NCBI GenBank assembly: GCA_027605045.1
Contig: JAQFWX010000041.1
Coordinates: 186,001 to 250,000, forward strand
Origin: Phallus indusiatus
Lineage: Eukaryota; Basidiomycota; Agaricomycetes; Phallales; Phallaceae
DNA: 64,000 nucleotides
Direction of reading: 5' to 3'
The position numbers were made by a program, and so were the translations under genes. The notes under the pieces are model-generated. The model saw only the letters and a program-made list of their open reading frames with translations. It was not told the origin of the DNA and ran no database searches. Positions 55,575-64,000 of this stretch are shown piece by piece (the stretch's first letter is position 1; every line of letters starts with the position of its first letter).

Positions 55575-56165
55575 ATGTCCCCTGCTCCTTATCATCGAGA
55601 CGACTCCAGTAGTGGTAGTAATGGTCGCAATATGGCACGCGCGGTCGGTGCCGATGCATCAGTCAGCACGCCGAAGGTTGACTCAGTCCCAACCGCAACC
55701 GCAACCGCACCCCTCTCATTATCCATCCCACCGACGATGACAGCAACCATGAAGAGCTTGCGACAGCCAGAGATAATCTCTCCAACAACTTTCGCTCTGG
55801 CACAAAAGCCTATTCTTCTTGACACTCCCGACCGCGACACAGTTTGCAGACCGGTCGCCACCCTTCAAGCACCAGCTGCCAGTAGTAGCAGTAATGGAAA
55901 TGGAAATCGCTCTCATCACCACCCTGCTGGTTTCGAGCTCGATATCGGTATTCAAAATATGACCCTTTTGAGACCGGCCGCATCCAGCGCAGAAATGTTC
56001 TGCGAGCCTCCTACCCGAAATACCAACAAGTCTAATGCCAATTCTAATCCTGCAGCAAATCCGGGACAATACATGTGCGCAGGGACAACATGTTCTCTCG
56101 CCAAAGGATCTCTCGTACTGCTCGATACTCCAGACAAAGACACAGTTTGCAGGCCAACGCCATAA
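55575..56165 (+). CDS. Hypothetical Ser/Thr/Asn-rich protein with duplicated LLDTPDxDTVCRP motif
   Basis: Intronless, 196 aa (MSPAPYHRDDSSSGSNGRN...). Mostly low complexity (Ala-Thr, Ser-Asn-Gly, His runs). A 13-residue motif occurs twice, as LLDTPDRDTVCRP near residue 80 and LLDTPDKDTVCRP at the C-terminus, each with one Cys. Two further Cys lie just before the second copy (YMCAGTTCS). No signal peptide. I do not recognise the family; the duplicated motif in an otherwise disordered chain argues that it is real and suggests a short binding motif. Confidence 0.6.
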   Translation: MSPAPYHRDDSSSGSNGRNMARAVGADASVSTPKVDSVPTATATAPLSLSIPPTMTATMKSLRQPEIISPTTFALAQKPILLDTPDRDTVCRPVATLQAPAASSSSNGNGNRSHHHPAGFELDIGIQNMTLLRPAASSAEMFCEPPTRNTNKSNANSNPAANPGQYMCAGTTCSLAKGSLVLLDTPDKDTVCRPTP

Positions 56166-56611
56166 AGCTGTCGACGTCTCCTTTCCTCTAGACGCCACAC
56201 CACGTATCTATGATCTATGTATGTACGTACGCTTTTTTCCCAAGAATTTATCAAACTCTAATTTTCACCGACGTCTTTATCTCTTTTCTCAGCACGAGTC
56301 TAATTAATCTAATCTAACCTTTTCTTTCTTGCTCTTTTATTTGCTGCAAATCAGGATAGTCAAATTTGTATATCTGTATTTTCCCCTCACATCACGTGCT
56401 TTCCAAAATATTATTCCATTTCAAGGACGTGCAGTTGAGTGAGAATTTTTGTACTAATTTATTATTTTATTGTGTCATCAATCAAAGGGGAGCCCCTAGG
56501 GTATTTATAAGCCTTTAACAAATGAATAATATATGTCTCCTTATCAACCTCTGTCCCCGGGATATTCTTCCTTTCAACCCTTAAGCCATCGATTTTCTTT
56601 TAAATTAAGTC

Positions 56612-58208
56612 ATGTCTCAAACTATCACCATTCCACAAACTATGAGAGCTGCAGTCGTCCATCAGGTTCGTTATCGCAGCATATACGTACAATTTAATTT
56701 CATCATTCAATTCAAATTTTAAAGGACAAGAAAGTTCAAGTCGAAGAGATTCCCGTCCCTGCTATCGATGAGAACGAAATCCTCATCAAAGTAAGTCTCG
56801 GTCTTTGTTACACTTTAGATTCTGATTAATCTAACATTCAAACTGTAGATACAAGCTGTAGCTCAGAATCCTACAGACTGGAAGCGTAAGTTTTACCTAC
56901 AATCCAAATTAAAAATGGCCTCAAACAAAAGATAAAACAGACGTGCAATTCAGAACCAGTATGTTCCCTCCAGCACACTCTTTCTTCTCGTCTTATTCTT
57001 TTTCGATATAGACCCAGGAACTATAATAGGCTGCGATTTCTCCGGTACGGTCGTTCAACTAGGCTCAGTAGCAGCGGAACAAGCATTCGTCAAGCTAGGC
57101 GATCATGTCGCCGGTTTCGTTCAAGGTGGTACATACCATGATCGTGGAGCTTTCGCAGAATACGTCAAGACCCCCGCTGATTTGGTTTGGAGAGTTCCGA
57201 ATGGTACTTTAACCCACGAGGAGGCTGCTACCATGGGTTGTGCGTGAGTAATCCGTAATGCTCATAAAATGAAAAAACTCCATGCTGAATTTTGCTATGA
57301 TATATAAGGTTATGGACTGCTGTTCAAGCGTTGTACGGTCCCGGCAGACTTTCACTCGTCGAACCTCCCTCCAAAGTACCGCAAGACTCAAATGAATGGG
57401 TAACTTAAACACCCCCCTCTAATCTATCCTACATAATACATTTCCTAACCCCCTTCCTCACCTTTTCAAGGTATTCATCAACGGCGGAAGTAGTATGTCT
57501 CTTATTTTTGGTTGTATCTTCCCCAGTTTTTTTTTTACTAAATTTTTTTTTCAGCCTCGGTAGGCCAATTCGCTATCCAATTAGCCCACTTATCAGGATA
57601 CAAAGTCGTAACAACGGCATCACCAAAGAACCACGCTCTCCTGAAAAACCTAGGCGCGGATATCATCTTAGACGTACGTTCCTGAGGTTTCTAAATAATC
57701 ACTGTCTTCACTCACTCACATATAACTGTAGTACAAATCATCAACAATACTCCAAGACCTCAAAGACTCCGCAACAGGAGAAATTCAAATTCGTAACGCC
57801 TTAGACGCATTCAGCACTCCCGAAGCTCAACAACTAACCTGCCAAATACTTTCTTCTTCCCCACCTCCTAAATCGGGGGAACCCAAAAAAATAGTATTAA
57901 TCCTCGGAATAGACGAAACAGCCAAATCCTCTCATCCATCTATTCAATTCATTCAAACACTTATATATACCTCACTGGGGCGCGAATTTAACTACGGCGA
58001 AAACGCAGTATACCCCGTCTCGGAACCAGACAGATCCCACATGGCTAGTTTTCTCCCTAAAATTTCGGCTCTCGTTGAATCGGGCTCGTTGAGACCGAAT
58101 AAAGTCAAACTTTGGGAAGGCGGTTTGGATGTCGTTAATGATGGTTTTGAGTATATGCGTGCTGGAAATGTCAGTGGCGTTAAGATTGTTTATCGTGTTC
58201 CAACTTGA
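56612..58208 (+). CDS. ToxD/LovC-like medium-chain reductase (zinc-less alcohol dehydrogenase-like)
   Basis: About 370 aa over nine or ten exons. The first are 56612-56665, 56725-56790 and 56849-56885; introns are GT-AG. N-terminal GroES-like part: MRAAVVH, ILIKIQAVAQNPTDWKH, IIGCDFSGTVVQLG and GDHVAGFVQGG. Then the Rossmann part: VFINGGSTSVGQFAIQLA (dinucleotide loop), YKVVTTASPKNHALLKNLGADIILDY. The catalytic-zinc Cys/His ligands of true ADHs are absent. This matches the trans-enoyl-reductase/ToxD branch of the MDR family, NADPH-dependent and often but not always tied to polyketide synthesis. No polyketide synthase is in the window, so a pathway role is not implied. Ends IVYRVPT at TGA 58206-58208. 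Confidence 0.9.
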
Positions 58209-58439
58209 ACAAAAAAAAGAAAACGAGAATATATTTTTTCTATTTGTATTATGTATTACATAAATCAAAAATCGTTTAGATCATTTGAACATACAACATA
58301 CTAACTAGAATGCATAAACATATGGCAGGGGGGAAAAATAAATGTTCGTAAATTATCGTCATCATTATCATGATCATCATGCAAAAACAAAAATGCACAT
58401 AAGGAATAAAAGAAACACGGAAAAAAAAGAAAAAGGCCT

Positions 58440-61400
58440 TTAAACTTTCTTTCTCTTGGGCGACAGCGAACGAGGTCCAAACAAGCCTGGAGGAGAGGGT
58501 ACAGCAGGAGGTACAAGTTCCGCCCGATCTGCTGCGGAAGTTGGGGTAGGTACAAATTGAGGATCAGCTGTTCAAAAAAGAAAAAAAAAACAATTATTAT
58601 CACGTTGTTAATTGTTCAGAAAAAGAAAAGTAGTCCTTACGTTGCCATGTTGCCCACGACATTCTTGGTTCCGGCATACCACCTCCCATCGGTCCCATAG
58701 GATGTACCATTGAAGGACCCGCACCGGGGCCAGCAGCAGCAGCGGCCGCGGCTTCTTCAGCCGCCTTTTGTCTTCTCTGTCGTTTAGAGAGTTTAGGAGG
58801 TCCAGCAGGCGGAACATTACGCCATGCAGGTCGAACTGGATGCTGTTCATCCCCATCAGAAGGTGGCGGGCCACCATCATCGAAACCAGGAGGAGGAAAC
58901 CCGCCTGGGGGGAAGCCACCTGGTCCCGGGGGGAAACCGCCTGGGAATCCACCGCCAAATCCACCCGGAGGAAATCCACCAGGTCCACCAGGAGGACCGC
59001 CAAACAACGGAATATTTGGTCGCCTATTCGAGACGTTAAAACGAGAAGACCAAAAAAAACACGGGCAAAAAAACATACCACTCCGGATCGAATTCTCCAC
59101 CTGGACCATATTTACTTCTTGTACATAACAAGAATCCAATTTCACTATTTGTCGTTGTATAATAAGTGATTTAGCAAGTTGTGATACAAGAGCAAACTTA
59201 CTGCTGAATGTTACGCTTTTCTTCTCGAAGTTTACCGACTTCACCTAATAATATGCGGACTTCATCCGCCAGTGTTTGACTGAAGTGGTTGAGATACTAT
59301 TTGAAACGCTTGAGAACCATTATGCTGAAAGAAGGTTTAGTTTCGTGCTCACCTTTTCAACATTGTACGGAACTTGTTCTTGAGCCGTGGCTTTGACAGC
59401 ATCCAAAAGATCCTTGTTTTGTCTTTCACAATCGCCTTTCCATTCTAGGAACTCATCGTGAATCCCACGAAAAAGAAAAAGAAAAAAATAGTTGCGACGT
59501 ACCATCCACTAGGCCATGGATAAAGGCATTTTGTTCCCCTTGATGTTTCTTGAGTGCTTCCAAAAGAACTTCCTCAAGGCCTGAAGAAATCGTACTCAAC
59601 GAAACAAGATAAAACGATAAAGACGAAACCGTACCTGCTCGCCCAGCGCGCTCTTCCCTCTCTTGTTGTTCACGCAACTTCGCTTCTTCCTGCTCCCTGA
59701 TTATTTGCTGTAACATCTCTTTCATCGAGTCACATTTTGCTTCCTTTTCCACGCGCCGCGATTCCTTATCCGCAAACCTCGCTTCATTCTCGGCCCTCAA
59801 CCTCTCACATTCAGCTTTCTTTTCTTCCAGTAATTGAGTGATATTCGCCAGCTGATCGCGCATATCGGTGTCGCGTTGAGCCAAATCAGCTTGGAATTGA
59901 TCCAGCTTGGCAGCCTGTTCGCGTTCTCGCTCAACCTTTTCGGCTTCCTGGGTATCGCGCAATGTGACAATCTCCTCTTCTAACGCCTTGACTTTTGCTT
60001 CGTACTCGGCGTTGCGCTGTCGCTCGCTTTCTATAAGCTTGTACAGTTCTTGTCGTTCGTTCTGAGCTCCAAGTAGCACCTCATTACGAACAGCGTCAGC
60101 CTGGGTATCCAAAACGCTGTGAACCGTTTCTCTGATTGATCGTGCTCGTTCGCTTTCCGCACGTTCGGCATCAGCTTCGCCTATGGGATCAGGAGTAAGA
60201 GTGGCCAGAGGATCGGGAGGAACGCCACCAGGAATATCGGGTAAAACATCGTCTGACGGGCTCACAGGAGCATCGATAGGGGCATCACCAGGAATGTCAT
60301 CCAAGTCGCCCAAAACTTCACCTGGAACTGAGGGTGAAGCAAAAGGTGGAGCATCACCCGCTCCACGCTCACTAGCCGCCTGTATTATCTGCTCTCTGAT
60401 TTGTCCCGTGGTCTGGTTCCTTCGGGCTTCATTCTCTTCAAAAACACGCTGACGTTCAGTCTCATGCGCTTCAAACTCAGCATCACGTCGTTGCTCTGCT
60501 TGGATAGCCGCATCATCTCGCATATGCTCTGCGTCTTGATATCGTAGTCTTCGCTCGTCTTCAGCGTTATTGAACGCTGTAACTATTCGTTCTTCAAGAG
60601 GCATGACAGGTGCAGATTCAGGTCTCTCAGGAGGGAGGGATATGCGACCATCAACCGAGGGGGTTGCTAAAGGTCCTGGAACCCCTACTGGGCCAGGTAT
60701 ATCCGGTAGTTCTTGTGGAGGACTGACGGGATACTGCTGAACAAGTTCAGGGCTTGCAGGAACAGCTGTACGTATAACGCTTGGACTACGCGTTCTTGGA
60801 ATTTCTCCGAGTTCAAGAGTAGGTGAACCCCGAGGAGTAGGGCCAGGTGGTGTTGCGGGACGTGTTCGTACAAGCTCAGGACTTGAAGGACGAAAACCTT
60901 CATCGTCAAGTTCACCCGGAATAACTGTTGGAGCACGTGAAATTCTTAATTGTCGATCGCCCGCTGAGAAAGATCTACGGGAAGAATGTACGGATGGAGG
61001 ACGGCTGACCTGTATAATAGTCTTAGGAAGTTGATTATTTGAATGAGGATATGGATCAAAAGGAACTTACGGGAGGTTGACGAACGGCAGCATCACCATA
61101 CGAATACGTTGGCGAAGGGCGAATTGGAACAATAGGTTCTGGCTCCATGTAATCCGGCTCTCCCGGGACGAGAGTTGCTCGCCGTTGTCTAGGTGTGCGA
61201 CTAGATGTACGGGGAGCTCGGTCATCATCGTAAAGAGCTTGCTCTCGTGGATCTGAGAATTCTTCTTGAACAGAGGGTGCTCCTCCAAGCCTAGACGTTC
61301 GCGATCCAGGTCTTTCAAAGTATCCAGATGGAGGTCTTGATGGGAGAGGTTCTAGTTCAGCTTCTGGAGAAAGAGGCCTAATTGGACGAGGTGATTCATA

Positions 61401-64000
61401 TGCATCGGTAGCTCGTGGAGTGCGAGAACCGTCGCCCAGTCGATAACTACGGCGCGAGGCGACACTAGAAGGTCTTACTGAGGGAGGATGAAGCGGGGAA
61501 TCTTCGTCTACATAACTTCCTACTGGCTGGACCGACGGGCTGCGACCTCGTGTAGGCAAAACAGCCGGAGGCCTCTCTCGGGGTGCGTCAAGATCAGCTT
61601 CTGGTGGCAGAATGGGGGTGCGACGACCGGAAACATAAGATCGTACAGGTGAGGGTCGACGAGACGACCTATGAGAAATTGCTGAAGGAGGTCGCGGTAA
61701 AATCTCTCGTGGTAATTCTTCTCTGCCATAGGGATCCTGGTAAATTTGAGACGAAGGTCTAGAGCGTGCGACGAGTGGAGGTTGCTCTTCCGTATCATAG
61801 CGAGGTTCTTGATAAATCCGAGACGGAGGTCTAGAGCGGGTAATGAGTGTAGGTTGTCCTTCATCAAGATAACGAGGATCTTGATAAATTTGTGAAGAAG
61901 GTCTAGAACGCGTTCGATCAGAGTAGATAACAGACGGTTGTCTGCTCTGGGGTCGTGATTGCTGAACTATCACATCTGCTGGTGGCGACTCGGAGTCAGA
62001 TCGCGGAATAATGACTGTCTGAGAGGGACGACCAGAGGCTCGGGAGCTTGGGCGGCTTTGTAGAATGGATGGTGGTCTGGACCGAGACCGTGTTGGTTGT
62101 TCGTAAACAATAGATGGCGGCCTAGAACGTCGAGGTGAAGGCTGTGCATAGATGACAGGGGGGGACTCAGACTCATCACGTTCTGGTGGCAAGATTACAG
62201 AAGACCTAGACTGAGGACGACTAGGACGACTGAGTATAACAGGGGGACGAGAAGGCGTCCTATCTCTTGAACGCCCTTGGGTAATGAAGGTAGGCTGGTC
62301 GAAATCATCGTCTTCCGACGAACGTTGCGGAATAATCACCTGAGGAGTGGAACGGTGAGAACGAACGGACGAAGGGCGATCTTCCAAGATGATGGGTGGA
62401 CGACTGCGTGAACGTCCACGTGAAGTATCACGACCAATATGAATTTCCCTTGGGGGAGTCGGCGAACGGGAACGGTCGGGTCTTGGGATGACAGTTATAC
62501 CACCATCACGAGACCGGGAATGTCTTGAAGACCTTGCCGATGGGGGGACGACCAGTATTGGCCCGCCTTGATCGACATCGTCGGAAATGGATTCAGACCC
62601 TGAATCAGGGAGACGTATGGAGGTCGGTCGACGGGATCCTCGGGACGATACACGGGAAGGTCTCCTACTTGGATATTCAGCGAAGGGTGTACGGGAGCGT
62701 GAGGGACGACCTGGGTCCTCGGGAGAGTATTCTGGGGAGGGATCTCGTGTTCGTTGTCTTCCGGGATCACCATATTGTGAACCCGATGGTCGTCGAGAAC
62801 TACGACGCGAAGGCGTACGTCGACCGGAGACACCACGACGTGGCGGTGGTGGAGAATCTGGATCTCGGTCAGAAGAACTATGATAGGGTTGTTGATCGCG
62901 AATGACCACAGGAGGAATACGTCCGATATCGTCGGCAGGTGGACGTGAAGCTGGTCGAGATGGCTGAATAATGATATTTGTGGGTGTTTGGCTTCGTCCT
63001 CGAATGTCCTCTTCATCTGAGCTACCATCCACAGGCGAACGAATAATTATCTGGCTTGGTCTGGATTGACTACGACCTAACCTAGATCGACTACGAGAAG
63101 GCCGCCTCGAAGGTTCAGGCGCAGGTTGTACAATGATTGCACCGGGTGAGCGCTCAGGGCGAGATATATCTTCCTGTTGTTGAGCGGGAGGAGGAATGAT
63201 AATGAGTGGAGTTTGGGTAGATTCAGGTGCTTCCCGACTTGGGCCTACCGTAGCGCCTGGTTCAGCATTAAAACCATGAGTTCTTGGAGCGTCTGAGAAT
63301 TGCTGAGTAGGAGGTTGGACAGTCGTTTGGGTAAAGTCCACTGCAGGAGGCGCATTGGGATCCGGGGGAGGTCGTGGGCCTGGACCAGGCGTTGCAGTAG
63401 CTCTTGTTCTCGCTGGAGATACTTCCTCAACCACCCTAGGAGGAACGAACGGGCGAATATCGCCATCTTCGTCGTCGTCTTCGTCAGCGACATTGAAAGT
63501 ACGTCGAGGCCTTCCTGACGGAGATGGGGAAACAACACTGATACCCGGCCGTTGAAACGGAGCACCACGACCTTGTTGTGGAACAAAACCAGCTGGAGTG
63601 GCAGGATATACAGAAGGACCACCAGCCCAGAATCCTGGCGGAGGGCCACCAGGACGAGGTACAAAACCAGCAGGAACATCCGCAAAGGTGTCAGGATGTG
63701 GAGGTATGAATGGTTCGTCCTCATCGTCAATTTCCTGAGGACGGCGACCAAGTCCGCGAAACGGTGTTCCTCTACCGGGACCGGCCGCGGGTGGTACAGG
63801 GGGTCCCCCATGAAATATCCTTGGAGGGGGAAAAGTAGGTGGTGGATAGGGAGCAGGGACGAAGGGAACTAGGCAAGTTAGCGTTAAAGAAGCTTATCGA
63901 AGCAGATCTTAAAAGAAATTGCATACCAGCTGCTGGGATACCCAGATACCGAGATATATCATTCCGTAATTGATCAATCCTTGCACCGACACCCTGTATT
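58440..64000 (-). CDS. Large Arg/Ser/Pro-rich protein with central coiled coil; N-terminus beyond window
   Basis: Minus-strand gene entering from the right edge and ending LSPKRKKV at TAA 58440. In order: a segment reading ARIDQLRNDISRYLGIP; Pro-rich region; ~800 residues of Arg-Ser-Pro repeats (RSRPPS, SRPSSRI; 61056-63840); acidic/Pro linker; a long coiled coil (about 59600-60600, E/R/A heptads, ERERARQ style); short exons (EFLEWKGDCERQNKDLLDA); a Gly-Pro-Phe repeat (GGFPPG); basic KLSKRQRRQKAAEEA; and a nuclear-signal-like tail. Introns interrupt at about 63872-63925, 61010-61060, 59575-59635, 59453-59500, 59300-59360, 59030-59080 and 58570-58640. Probably a nuclear scaffold; no catalytic domain was seen and I do not recognise the family. 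Confidence 0.7.

Overview
The window looks like nuclear DNA of a filamentous basidiomycete (Agaricomycotina). Genes carry many 45-65 nt GT-AG introns. The recognisable host genes (polyporopepsin-like aspartic protease, HSL-type esterase, phosphoesterase-type acid phosphatase, Spa2-homology domain, F-box cluster, ToxD-like reductase) and the Ty3/gypsy elements with chromodomains fit that group. No tRNA, rRNA or CRISPR array could be supported.

Layout. 0-8.7 kb: aspartic protease (minus, runs off the left edge), an alpha/beta hydrolase (minus), a probable decayed hAT-like MITE, and a small Cys-containing hypothetical gene. 8.8-15.0 kb: complete Ty3 element A (minus; 420-bp LTRs that look identical, TSD CTGAA, gag and pol overlapping at ATGA). 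15.7-30.4 kb: a plus-strand gene resembling a MULE-type DDE transposase, split by a nested stack. A ~653-bp solo LTR (TSD CATGC) lies in its coding exon, the 9.7-kb Ty3 element B (TSD AAAAT) lies in that LTR, and a 572-bp hAT MITE (TSD GTGCAGAT) lies in the gag of element B. Element B also has a 599-codon extra ORF in the env position. 30.6-34.5 kb: a gag-only LTR element ('TR-GAG' type; 620-bp LTRs, TSD CTATT) inserted exactly at the stop codon of a small minus-strand gene. That gene's first exon is itself broken by a solo LTR related to element A (TSD TTGAC).

36.6-41.5 kb: a minus-strand array of five related small genes (here copies A-E) of unknown function. C-E share a 6-nt microexon, B carries a long Asp/Pro-Glu insert, and D and E are dead. 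42.2-43.7 kb: secreted acid phosphatase. 46.3-46.8 kb: Spa2-homology-domain fragment. 47.6-54.5 kb: three tandem intronless F-box genes plus a decayed fourth. 55.6-58.2 kb: a hypothetical ORF and a ToxD-like medium-chain reductase. 58.4-64.0 kb: a large low-complexity coiled-coil protein running off the right edge.

The most notable biology is in the mobile elements. Element A and the unrelated gag-only element each carry, 2 nt inside the 5' LTR, an 11-nt sequence exactly complementary to a site in their own LTR, and that site lies about 30 nt downstream of a TATA-like box. This is the arrangement known for Tf1/sushi self-primed reverse transcription. A trans-mobilised fungal TR-GAG, a non-env third ORF and a four-level datable nest are the other main points.
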